Below are positions 6,290-12,696 of a DNA stretch of 13,941 nt, in pieces. Both the position numbers and the translations under genes were made by a program. The notes beneath the pieces were generated by a model. That model had not been told where the DNA came from and ran no database searches. It worked only from the letters and a program-made list of their open reading frames with translations. The stretch comes from Congregibacter sp. (GTDB taxonomy: Bacteria; Pseudomonadota; Gammaproteobacteria; Pseudomonadales; Halieaceae): NCBI GenBank assembly GCA_013911345.1, contig JACETJ010000022.1:1-13941 (forward strand), written 5' to 3'. The stretch's first letter is position 1. Every line of letters begins with the position of its first letter.

Positions 6290-7135
6290 CGCATCAGCGA
6301 CTTCCCTCTGTAGCACCACTCGCTCACCGAGGGCCAGTTCACTCACCGCACCATGATGCTCGTCAGCCAGTTGAAGCGTTGTCGTGCCGCACGCTAGGTC
6401 TATCGCCGTCACCACCGCCGTCACCGGCTTGACCTCCCTGTTGCGCAACGCGCTCGGCGCATCGAGCAAGCGTTCCGTTTCCCCCCGCGCCATGACTGCC
6501 CCCCGCTCAAGGACGATCAGCTGTTGTGTGAGTTGCGCCAGCTCATTGGCGGCATGAGAAACATAGACCAGCGAAATGTCCTCGGCAGGCAACCACTCAG
6601 CCAGACGCGCGATCAGTTGCTGACGATGATCGGCATCATTTGCCGATAGCGGTTCGTCCAGCAGGAGCAGTCGCGGTCTAGCCAGCAGGGCGCGGGCCAG
6701 CGCTGCACGCTGTCGCTCACCGCCAGAGAGCATCTCGGCAGGTTGGGTCAGCAGGTGATTTAAATCGAGCGCCTCAGTCAGCGTTTCACAGGCCAACTTG
6801 GTATCCCTCGTTGGGGCTCGTCGCATGGCAAAGGCGAGATTGCTTTCAACCGTGCGCCCGGGCAGTAGCCGACTATCCTGAAAGACCACACCCAGACCGC
6901 GCTGATGCGTCGGCACCCGATCAAATTGGTTACCGTCGTGCCACAGGTCGCCGCAAAACTCGACGCGCCCAAAAAAATTCCGCTCCAACCCAGCGATCAC
7001 CCGCAGCAGGGTTGTCTTGCCAGCGCCGGTGGCCCCCAAGATTCCGAGCGCATCACTCAGATCGATCCTGAGGTCGATCTCCAGCTTAAAGCGGGCTCGC
7101 TGCAAACTGCCCTCGATCACCAGCTGTCTGCTCAT
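6239..7135 (-). CDS. modC: molybdate ABC transporter ATP-binding protein ModC
   Basis: I start at ATG 7133-7135, which overlaps the modB stop as ATGA; a longer frame upstream has no support. The 298-residue ATPase has Walker A GATGAGKT at 34-41, Q-loop FQDSRLLP at 85-92 (the ModC-type sequence), signature LSGGERQ at 136-142, Walker B LLLLDEP at 156-162 and switch His194. It powers molybdate import at the inner membrane with ModB. After about residue 236 there is only a short MOP/TOBE-like stretch (VTAVVTAIDL to LGERVVLQREV), shorter than the roughly 65-residue module and with the usual linker reduced; E. coli ModC has about 352 residues. Molybdate-dependent feedback through that domain may be altered. 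The D-loop reads SAND instead of SALD. The 3' end overlaps the convergent permease gene by 51 bases. Confidence 0.9.
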   Translation of the reverse strand: MSRQLVIEGSLQRARFKLEIDLRIDLSDALGILGATGAGKTTLLRVIAGLERNFFGRVEFCGDLWHDGNQFDRVPTHQRGLGVVFQDSRLLPGRTVESNLAFAMRRAPTRDTKLACETLTEALDLNHLLTQPAEMLSGGERQRAALARALLARPRLLLLDEPLSANDADHRQQLIARLAEWLPAEDISLVYVSHAANELAQLTQQLIVLERGAVMARGETERLLDAPSALRNREVKPVTAVVTAIDLACGTTTLQLADEHHGAVSELALGERVVLQREVADASDLGASLQPEPEKNQD

Positions 7136-7809
7136 CCTCGGACCACCTCGAAGCGATGGCCGGCATAGCGGTATACCAGCCACAGCGACAGAAAAGAAAA
7201 GCACAACAACCCCAGCGCCAGCATGTGGGCGGCATCATAGTTCAGGGTTTCGACATGCTCGTAGATGGCGATCGACAGTACGCGAGTTTCACCCGGGATA
7301 TTACCGCCCATCATCAGCACGACGCCAAATTCGCCTACCGTATGCGCAAAGGTCAGCACGCATCCGGTGAGATACCCTCGCTTTGCCATGGGCAACACCA
7401 CATTCAACCAGCGGTCTCGGGGTGACGCACCCAGGGTGGCTGCCGCTTCGAGCACCGATTCGGGCACAGCGCGAAACGCCGCTTGAAGGGGCTGCACCAT
7501 AAAGGGCAGGGAATAAATGATAGAGGCAATCACTAATCCTGAAAAAGAAAATGTCAGCGAATCACCGGTCAGCTCCACCCATAAGCCACCGACGACCGAC
7601 TCGGGATTCAACATGATCAACAAGTAAAACCCGAGCACCGTGGGCGGCAGCACTAGCGGCATGGCCACCACTGCCTCTACAAAGGAGCGGAAAGGAGAAG
7701 CAGATCGGGCCAACCACCACGCCAGAGGTGATGCAATCGGTACCAGTAGTAGCGTAGTGGTGGCAGCCAGCAGGGCTGTTAGCCAGACTGCCTGAAGATC
7801 GCCCGACAT
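7132..7809 (-). CDS. modB: molybdate ABC transporter permease ModB
   Basis: A 225-residue permease with about five membrane segments. It has MPLVLPPTVLGFYLL at 50-64, the cytoplasmic EAA loop EAAATLGASPRDRWLNVVLP at 121-140 that docks on ModC, and the ModB-type GEFGVVLMMGGNIPGETR at 159-176. It forms the channel for molybdate (possibly tungstate) import. The start ATG at 7807-7809 shares its first base with the modA stop (TGATG), and its end overlaps modC by 4 bases, so translation of all three is probably coupled. Confidence 0.93.
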   Translation of the reverse strand: MSGDLQAVWLTALLAATTTLLLVPIASPLAWWLARSASPFRSFVEAVVAMPLVLPPTVLGFYLLIMLNPESVVGGLWVELTGDSLTFSFSGLVIASIIYSLPFMVQPLQAAFRAVPESVLEAAATLGASPRDRWLNVVLPMAKRGYLTGCVLTFAHTVGEFGVVLMMGGNIPGETRVLSIAIYEHVETLNYDAAHMLALGLLCFSFLSLWLVYRYAGHRFEVVRG

Positions 7810-8636
7810 CAGTCTTGCTTAACCGACACGCGATAGCCGTCGCGTTGAATCAGCTCACGAATAGGTGGTGTCTGCATTTGCTGCACCCAGTGCTGGGCCG
7901 CAACATTCGTCTCTGCGCGCGTCAGCAACACCATCGCCTGATCGACCGGAGCCTGCTCTGCAAACCAGAGCACATCACCATCAGCTGCCGCCACCGTGCC
8001 CTGCCGCTTACCGGCAATCAGCGATGATCTCGCGACGAAGCCCGCTCTCGCCTGACCTTGGGCGATCAAGCCGGCAACCAGGTTCACGTTGTCGACGCGC
8101 ACGATGCTCTGAAGCCAATCGGCACCTAGGCCGGCACGCTGAAGTAGCTCCCATGCTGCCTCCCCATAAGGAGCAAACGCCGGATTGGCGACGCAAACCG
8201 ATCGCGGCTCGAGGGTGGCAAGGGCATCAAGCGCCGGGGTGCCGGGACCATTAGGCCACCAAAGGCCGAGCTCGCCCACGGCATAAATCTGCTCAGAGGC
8301 CGCCAACGCCAGTCCCCGCTCCACCAACTGCTGCGGCCTGCGGCGGTCGGCCGCCATAAACACATCGAATGGCGCACCGTTGATGATTTGGCTTGCCAGC
8401 TTGCCAGTGGAGCCAACAATCACTTGGTAACGGTGTGGTGACTTGGCCTCCAGTTGCGCCGCAATTGCCATGGCGGTTTCTCGAAAATTGGCCGCTACCG
8501 CAATACGCGCCTCGGCTGCGATCGCACTGCACCCCATGCAAAACAATGCCGTCAAGATCAATCCGCGGACAAGCGCGAACACGGGTGGGCATCGCACCAC
8601 GTGTAACAACCTGGCAGTGCTCACGTCAGGCGACAC
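7809..8636 (-). CDS. modA: periplasmic molybdate-binding protein ModA
   Basis: The mature part starts near EARIAVAANF; a signal peptide (VRGLILTALFCMGCSAIAA, cut after about residue 41) precedes it. VAANFRETAM at 47-56, GSTGKLASQIINGAPFDVFMAAD at 75-97, PYGEAAWELL at 156-165 and VDNVNLVAGL at 181-190 correspond to the four oxyanion-binding segments of ModA. The AANF variant with Asn50 resembles the Azotobacter ModA2 type more than E. coli ModA. It captures molybdate and delivers it to ModBC. The start is uncertain: GTG at 8636 overlaps the oxygenase stop by 11 bases and gives a long n-region; in-frame GTG codons near 8600 would give a more usual signal peptide. No ribosome site clearly decides. 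No modE gene or ModE-type operator is visible in the window. Confidence 0.88.
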   Translation of the reverse strand: MSPDVSTARLLHVVRCPPVFALVRGLILTALFCMGCSAIAAEARIAVAANFRETAMAIAAQLEAKSPHRYQVIVGSTGKLASQIINGAPFDVFMAADRRRPQQLVERGLALAASEQIYAVGELGLWWPNGPGTPALDALATLEPRSVCVANPAFAPYGEAAWELLQRAGLGADWLQSIVRVDNVNLVAGLIAQGQARAGFVARSSLIAGKRQGTVAAADGDVLWFAEQAPVDQAMVLLTRAETNVAAQHWVQQMQTPPIRELIQRDGYRVSVKQD

Positions 8637-9471
8637 CTAATTCGTCAAGCCGCTGCATCAGGTACTGCCCGGCGGTGTAGCGTGGCGAAAGCACGACATC
8701 GGGTCGAGGGTGCAGGAAGAGCGGTAGCGACATCCGACTGACAGCAGGCTGCTCCATGCCAGGCGTGGCCACACGGTGTGAGGTTGAGGGCAGAAATCCG
8801 CCGGTCACCTCCTGCAACATATCACCAATGTTAACAATCAACTGACCGGGGGAATGCGGCACGGAAACCCACTCGCCACTGCGCAGTTGAAGCTCGAGCC
8901 CCGGCCCATCTGCGGCGGGCAACAATGTGAGTAGGTTTATGTCCTCATGAGGGGCAGCCCGCAATAGCGATCGACCGACAGGCACAGGCGGATAGTGCAG
9001 GACGCGCAGCATGGACTGCTCACTCCCCCTAATCATGTCTCGCAGCGGCTCTGTTAGCTCTGTGGTGACTGTATCGGGCAAACTTCTTGCAATACAGTTC
9101 AATAACTCAGCCCCCAGCTCGACAGCCGCATCAAAGTGGCTTGCCAGGTCCGCCCGCAGAGTTTCGGGGCAACGACCCCATGGATAGAACTGAAAATATT
9201 CTTTGTAGTCGCGCTCTTCAAAACCCTTGGCGTGCTCCGCTTCCTGCAGTGAGAAGTAGCCATCCTGCTTCACGGGGTCCATCCTGAAGCTAGCTGCTTT
9301 GCCACTAGAAAAGAAAGCCAACCACTCGCCATAGATCCTGGCGACACGCTCGTCATCGAGCGGGTGGTCTATGACAGCCGCAAAACCATACTCATGAAGT
9401 GATGCCATGAACTCCGCGTCAAACCCCGGACCGGCGTAAGAAATTTGGGGAAGCGCGATCGGCGTCGACAT
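8626..9471 (-). CDS. isopenicillin-N-synthase-fold Fe(II)/2-oxoglutarate-type oxygenase
   Basis: A 281-residue cytoplasmic enzyme from ATG 9469-9471; a GTG at 9492 overlapping the transporter stop by 11 bases is the alternative. The N-terminal DIOX_N-like part (ISYAGPGFDAEFMASLHEYGFAAVIDHPL) precedes a jelly-roll domain with the iron triad His175, Asp177 (APHEDINLLTLL) and His232 (LPSTSHRVATP), and Arg246/Ser248 (SRMSLPLFLHP) for 2-oxoglutarate carboxylate. PGQLIVNIGDMLQEVTGG is typical of the family. The residues fit an active 2-oxoglutarate oxygenase. Family members hydroxylate very varied compounds, including thymine in fungi (thymine-7-hydroxylase). Lying between a nucleoside carrier and modABC with overlapping ends, it probably acts on an imported nucleoside or base. 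The substrate cannot be read from the sequence. Confidence 0.85.
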   Translation of the reverse strand: MSTPIALPQISYAGPGFDAEFMASLHEYGFAAVIDHPLDDERVARIYGEWLAFFSSGKAASFRMDPVKQDGYFSLQEAEHAKGFEERDYKEYFQFYPWGRCPETLRADLASHFDAAVELGAELLNCIARSLPDTVTTELTEPLRDMIRGSEQSMLRVLHYPPVPVGRSLLRAAPHEDINLLTLLPAADGPGLELQLRSGEWVSVPHSPGQLIVNIGDMLQEVTGGFLPSTSHRVATPGMEQPAVSRMSLPLFLHPRPDVVLSPRYTAGQYLMQRLDELGVA

Positions 9472-9481
9472 CGCCACGCGC

Positions 9482-10705
9482 TCAGCCTGCACCCAAGGCT
9501 AGGAAAAATCCCGCCAAGGCAGCACTCATCAAGTTAGACAAACTCGCCGCAATCAGCGCGCGAAAGCCATACCGGGAGATGTCGTCTCGGCGCCCGGGCG
9601 CCACCGCACCCAATCCACCCAGCAAAATCGCGATAGAGGAGAGATTGGCAAAACCACAAAGCGCGAAAATCACGATCGCCTGGGAGTGGGCCGATAGTTG
9701 GCCCGCTACCTCGCTATAGCTGACATAGGCGACGAACTCATTAAGGATGAACTTCTGTCCAATCAAGCTCCCTGCAAGCTGCGCCTCATCCCATGGAATA
9801 CCCAACGCCCAGGCCAGCGGCTGCAGTACCCCACCCAATACCCGCTCGAGTGTGAGTTGTTCGATGCCGATCCAAGAACCGCCAGCTTCGAGCATGCCAT
9901 TCACCATGGCAATCAGTGCGATGAAGGCCAGCAGCATCGCCCCAATCGCGCCCACCATCTGCAGCCCATTCATGGCGCCGGTTGCCGCGGCGTCGATAAA
10001 GTTGATGTATTTCTCGCTGGCTAGCTGCTCTCCCTGCTCCGGTTCGGCGGGCGTATCGGTCTCGGGCTCCATGAGCTTTGCCATCAGCAGGCCACCCGGT
10101 GCCGCCATGAAACTGGCGGCAAGCAGATATTCCAGCGGGACGCCTAGCGCCACATACCCCGCCATCACTGACCCGGCTATCGAGGCCATACCACCAACCA
10201 TTACCGCAAACAGCTCCGAGCGGGTCATGGCCGGAATGTAAGGTCGAGCGACCAATGGTGCCTCTGCCTGGCCGACGAAGACGTTGGCAGCCGCAGAGAG
10301 GGATTCGGTGTGGCTGGTATGAAGGATGGCGCGCAGACCACCGCCCATGATGCGAATCAGCCATTGCATGATCCTAGCGTGATAGAGGACGGCGATCAGG
10401 GAACTGAAGAAAATCACCACAGGCAACACGCTGAACGCAAAAATGAAGCCCAGAGACTCGCTCGGCCCCACCAAACCCCCAAACATGAATTCCATGCCTG
10501 CGCGGCTATAGGATAGAAGCACCGAAACGTAATCGGATGCGGCACCGAGTGCGGCAATTCCCCAGTCCGTAAACAACGCAACAAAGCCAATAGTGACTTG
10601 CAACGCGAATGCGAGAGAGACCGTTCTCAGACGGATGGCAGATCGATTAGAAGACAGCCCTACCGCAACGAACAGGAGAAAAATGACGCCGACCAGGCTG
10701 ATCAT
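9482..10705 (-). CDS. concentrative nucleoside transporter (CNT/NupC family)
   Basis: A 407-residue sodium- or proton-coupled nucleoside importer of the inner membrane, from ATG 10703-10705; a longer in-frame start at 10774 has no usable ribosome site. It shares long stretches with Vibrio cholerae CNT: FVGQAEAPLVARPYIPAMTRSELF at 143-166, YLLAASFMAAPGGLLMAK, IGQKFILNEFVAY and FALCGFANLSSIAILLGGLG. The residues recalled as ribose- and base-binding there are present as Gln146, Glu148, Glu323, Asn354 and Ser357. The base-contacting Thr of the QTE motif is Ala147 (QAE), which may change base preference. A polar loop (about 211-232, Glu/Pro-rich) separates the scaffold segments. The gene ends 10 bases before the oxygenase ATG, so the two are probably co-translated, and modABC follow. 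Confidence 0.92.
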   Translation of the reverse strand: MISLVGVIFLLFVAVGLSSNRSAIRLRTVSLAFALQVTIGFVALFTDWGIAALGAASDYVSVLLSYSRAGMEFMFGGLVGPSESLGFIFAFSVLPVVIFFSSLIAVLYHARIMQWLIRIMGGGLRAILHTSHTESLSAAANVFVGQAEAPLVARPYIPAMTRSELFAVMVGGMASIAGSVMAGYVALGVPLEYLLAASFMAAPGGLLMAKLMEPETDTPAEPEQGEQLASEKYINFIDAAATGAMNGLQMVGAIGAMLLAFIALIAMVNGMLEAGGSWIGIEQLTLERVLGGVLQPLAWALGIPWDEAQLAGSLIGQKFILNEFVAYVSYSEVAGQLSAHSQAIVIFALCGFANLSSIAILLGGLGAVAPGRRDDISRYGFRALIAASLSNLMSAALAGFFLALGAG

Positions 10706-10769
10706 GAGAGTGGCCCCAGCTGAAAGCGCTACTGTACCGCGCCGACCCGCTTCTGGACACCGGCCTGCC

Positions 10770-10865
10770 GACATCTCCCATCGTGAAAATGGTCTGCATC
10801 ACTGCGCAACCGAGGATCGCAAACAGCGGCCCGCACGCCCGTTGATGGGACAAACTGGAGATGTC
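10770..10865 (-). ncRNA. predicted structured leader before the nucleoside transporter gene
   Basis: GACATCTCCCATC at 10770-10782 is fully complementary to GATGGG (10844-10849) plus GGAGATGTC (10857-10865), broken only by a 9-base insertion. In the minus-strand transcript this makes a 13-bp stem with one bulge, closing a loop of about 61 bases that has smaller dyads of its own (for example GCAGTGATGC). It ends 65 bases before the transporter ATG. I do not recognise a known riboswitch; the stem could also be a DNA dyad or coincidence. Confidence 0.35.
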
Positions 10866-10904
10866 AGACCGTCGTGACTGCGGTGAGCGCCCCATCGCCA
10901 TAGG

Positions 10905-11006
10905 TCAGGCGAGTCGCTCAATCGAGTAAATCATAACCGAGGAGACACAAACTGGAATAAATAATAGATAAAGTTTATTTAGAAACTGCTCAACTGCTCG
11001 AAACAT
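10905..11006 (-). CDS. 33-residue predicted single-pass membrane peptide
   Basis: The frame starts at ATG 11004-11006 and ends at TGA 10905-10907. AGGAG lies 8 bases before the ATG, the best ribosome site of this operon. The peptide has a polar/amphipathic start (MFRAVEQFLNK), one hydrophobic segment (LYLLFIPVCVSSVMIY) and a short charged end (SIERLA), so it should span the inner membrane once. I do not recognise a family. Its position at the head of the transporter/oxygenase/modABC run and its small size recall accessory peptides of membrane complexes such as KdpF or CydX, but no sequence likeness to those is claimed. A role as partner of the nucleoside carrier is an inference; a short leader peptide that sets expression is another option. 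Confidence 0.6.
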   Translation of the reverse strand: MFRAVEQFLNKLYLLFIPVCVSSVMIYSIERLA

Positions 11007-11012
11007 CTTGAT

Positions 11013-11017
11013 TGCTC
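11013..11017 (-). promoter_or_regulatory. ribosome binding site of the 33-residue peptide
   Basis: In the minus-strand transcript AGGAG lies 6-8 bases before the ATG at 11006. It marks the short frame as translated; no other frame in 10706-11217 has comparable support. Confidence 0.5.
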
Positions 11018-11024
11018 CTGAAAG

Positions 11025-11041
11025 AGGGCCGGATTAGCCCT
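11025..11041. terminator. weak hairpin AGGGC-N7-GCCCT
   Basis: A 5-bp stem with a 7-base loop sits just before the small-peptide gene. T runs beside it are short on either strand, so it is a poor intrinsic terminator and may be only a leader hairpin. Confidence 0.2.
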
Positions 11042-11124
11042 GTTTTCGAGGCGCAATCTTAACGAATTTAGGCGGACTTTAGGGCCTGAAACGGTTTTGG
11101 AGGCTTGTTATTGTCCTTTAGGAG

Positions 11125-11183
11125 ATGTAAATATTATGTAACATTCTTTATAGTTATGTTTACATGGGCCATAGGGTTATGTT
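11125..11183 (-). promoter_or_regulatory. AT-rich candidate promoter with ATGT/ACAT dyads
   Basis: ATGTAACAT (11136-11144) and ATGTTTACAT (11156-11165) are short dyads with centres about 20 bases apart; related ATGT half sites occur near 11125 and 11179, and GTTATGTT is repeated at 11153 and 11176. On the minus strand TAAACA (11157-11162) and CATAAT (11133-11138), 18 bases apart, could be -35 and -10 of the operon that begins with the 33-residue peptide. The dyads would then overlap the promoter, as a repressor site would. The rest of 11007-11217 holds nothing else I can support. Confidence 0.35.
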
Positions 11184-11217
11184 CAAGCCCAAACATCCAT
11201 TTTGCGGGCGGTTGAGC

Positions 11218-12513
11218 TCAGTCGAATTCGCGCTCAACGCCTGCCAAGCTCGCATAAAAGACAGCGCCGAAAACCGACACGCCGGCTGCCGTCAGGAACA
11301 CGGCGTCCCAGCCACCGGACACATCCTGAATCCATCCCGATACGAACACCGAGGCACTCGACGAGACCGCCGCCAGCGTATTGGTAACACCCATCAATAG
11401 ACCGGACTGGTTGGGCGCGATATCGAGATGATTGGTGGCAAATCCACCAATGGAGAACGCTGTGAGGGCGTTGCTAAGAGTGATAACGGTGACACTGAGT
11501 ATCAACGAATCGGTCAGCGTGATGGCCATCATGGCCCCAGTAATCCCCACAAAAGCGAGGCTTTGCATGGTGCGCCGAACTTTGAGTCGGTCGTGCCCTT
11601 TGGCGATCAATCGATCGAATAATCGACCCGCCAGCGGCGCCATGATCAGAGACACAATGGTGGGCGCCAGCGCCAAAAATCCGGCCAGCTGCAGATCGGC
11701 TCCAAGCTCACGGTTGACGAAAGTGGGGAACCACGACAGCACCAGATACAAAGACCAATTGATGCAAATGTGCGCGATCGCAAGGGCCCATACGGCCTTT
11801 GAGCGCAACATGCGAGCGACGGTGAGCCGCGGATAGTAAGCATTCGGTGCCGAATCAGACTGCGGTGATCCTGCTGGCGTCCGAGCAGTGGCCGACTCAG
11901 TCTCCTCCCACTGGGTTGGCTTCGCAGGTCGTGATCGAGCCCGAGGCGCCCACACGGCGAACCACAAAATCCCAAGCACACCATAAAGATAGAAAGCACC
12001 CTGCCAGGACCAGACACTGATTAGCCAAGGTGTACAGATCAGCGCAATCACGGCACCACCCGAGATACCGGAATTCATGAGTCCAACGGCGGACGCGCGA
12101 CGGTCCGGGTGGACCCAGCGCGAGTAGAGCGAGTAAATCGATGGCCAGGTGACTGCCTCGGCCACACCCATCAAAAAACGACACGCCAATAGCACCGTGA
12201 TACCGAGTGCGGCGGAGGCCGGCGTGAGCAACGTAAACAAGGACCAGAACAACACCCCCAGCCCCAACACCCATTTGCCACCAAAGCGGTCAGACAAGTA
12301 GCCGGCAGGGATCTGCAGGGTCACGTAGCCGAGAAAAAAGGCGGACATGACCGCGCCCTGCACCGTCGGTGACCAACCGTTGTCTTCCGCCATCGGAATA
12401 ATGGCAATGGAGATCGCAATCCGATCGATCATGCAGATGTACACGGCAAGGACGGTCATGAATACCAGCCAGCGTGAGCCCGCCGGCGATTCATCACTGC
12501 TGATAGAGCGCAT
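11218..12513 (-). CDS. MFS transporter, anion:cation symporter (ACS) type
   Basis: A 431-residue carrier with about 12 membrane segments in two halves joined by a polar loop (about 190-235). Motif A is GYLSDRFGGK at 71-80. CRFLMGVAEAVTWPSIYSLYSRWVHPDRRASA at 111-142 and NHLDIAPNQSGLLMGVTNTLA at 361-381 are typical of the ACS group, which includes sialin/VGLUT relatives and bacterial hexuronate, phthalate and other organic-acid importers. It should move an organic anion with protons or sodium across the inner membrane; the substrate cannot be named. It starts at ATG 12511-12513 and ends 212 bases before the small peptide gene, from which it seems separately transcribed. A purine-related anion (such as urate or allantoate) is only a guess from the next operon. 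Confidence 0.88.
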   Translation of the reverse strand: MRSISSDESPAGSRWLVFMTVLAVYICMIDRIAISIAIIPMAEDNGWSPTVQGAVMSAFFLGYVTLQIPAGYLSDRFGGKWVLGLGVLFWSLFTLLTPASAALGITVLLACRFLMGVAEAVTWPSIYSLYSRWVHPDRRASAVGLMNSGISGGAVIALICTPWLISVWSWQGAFYLYGVLGILWFAVWAPRARSRPAKPTQWEETESATARTPAGSPQSDSAPNAYYPRLTVARMLRSKAVWALAIAHICINWSLYLVLSWFPTFVNRELGADLQLAGFLALAPTIVSLIMAPLAGRLFDRLIAKGHDRLKVRRTMQSLAFVGITGAMMAITLTDSLILSVTVITLSNALTAFSIGGFATNHLDIAPNQSGLLMGVTNTLAAVSSSASVFVSGWIQDVSGGWDAVFLTAAGVSVFGAVFYASLAGVEREFD

Positions 12514-12556
12514 TACTCAAAACGAGCCTCGGGCGGACACCGGGTGACAGGTGGGA

Positions 12557-12562
12557 AGTATA
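12557..12562 (-). promoter_or_regulatory. possible -10 element of the MFS gene
   Basis: On the minus strand TATACT matches five of six consensus bases and lies 43 bases before the MFS start. CTGAAC 17 bases upstream would be a weak -35. Confidence 0.35.
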
Positions 12563-12646
12563 GTTACCCTAGAAATTGAGTTCAGGGCGCCTTTTGGTTC
12601 AAATCACCCCTCATAATAGTCGCATAACGGTTAGCGCGGCATCGCG

Positions 12647-12675
12647 CATAAAAAAGGGCGCTCGAAAGCGCCCTT
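12647..12675 (-). terminator. intrinsic terminator of the TonB-dependent receptor gene
   Basis: AAGGGCGCT and AGCGCCCTT (12654-12675) form a perfect 9-bp, GC-rich stem with a 4-base loop (TTCG on the minus strand), followed on the minus strand by six T. It lies 22 bases after the receptor stop. It also isolates the MFS gene from upstream transcription. Confidence 0.92.
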
Positions 12676-12696
12676 CTAATCCTAGACTGATGACAT

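Noticed and set aside
7136..7204. Longer N-terminus for ModC
   Set aside because: The extension overlaps modB by about 70 bases, while the ATGA junction gives a normal ModC start.
10706..10774. Longer N-terminus for the nucleoside transporter
   Set aside because: The extra residues (MSAGRCPEAGRR...) are not hydrophobic and the upstream ATG has no usable ribosome site; the ATG at 10705 begins directly with the first membrane segment.
10647..10901. 84-codon frame on the minus strand before and into the nucleoside transporter gene
   Set aside because: It overlaps the transporter start in another frame, has no good ribosome site and reads as low-complexity Arg/Ser/Gly-rich sequence.
11121..11144. 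Ribosome-site-like AGGAG followed by ATG on the plus strand
   Set aside because: Both ATG codons are followed at once by TAA, so no peptide can be made; the pattern comes from the ATGT/ACAT dyads.
10930..11160. ModE operator or molybdenum-cofactor riboswitch before the operon
   Set aside because: I could not find a ModE-type inverted repeat or the conserved Moco-RNA elements by eye.
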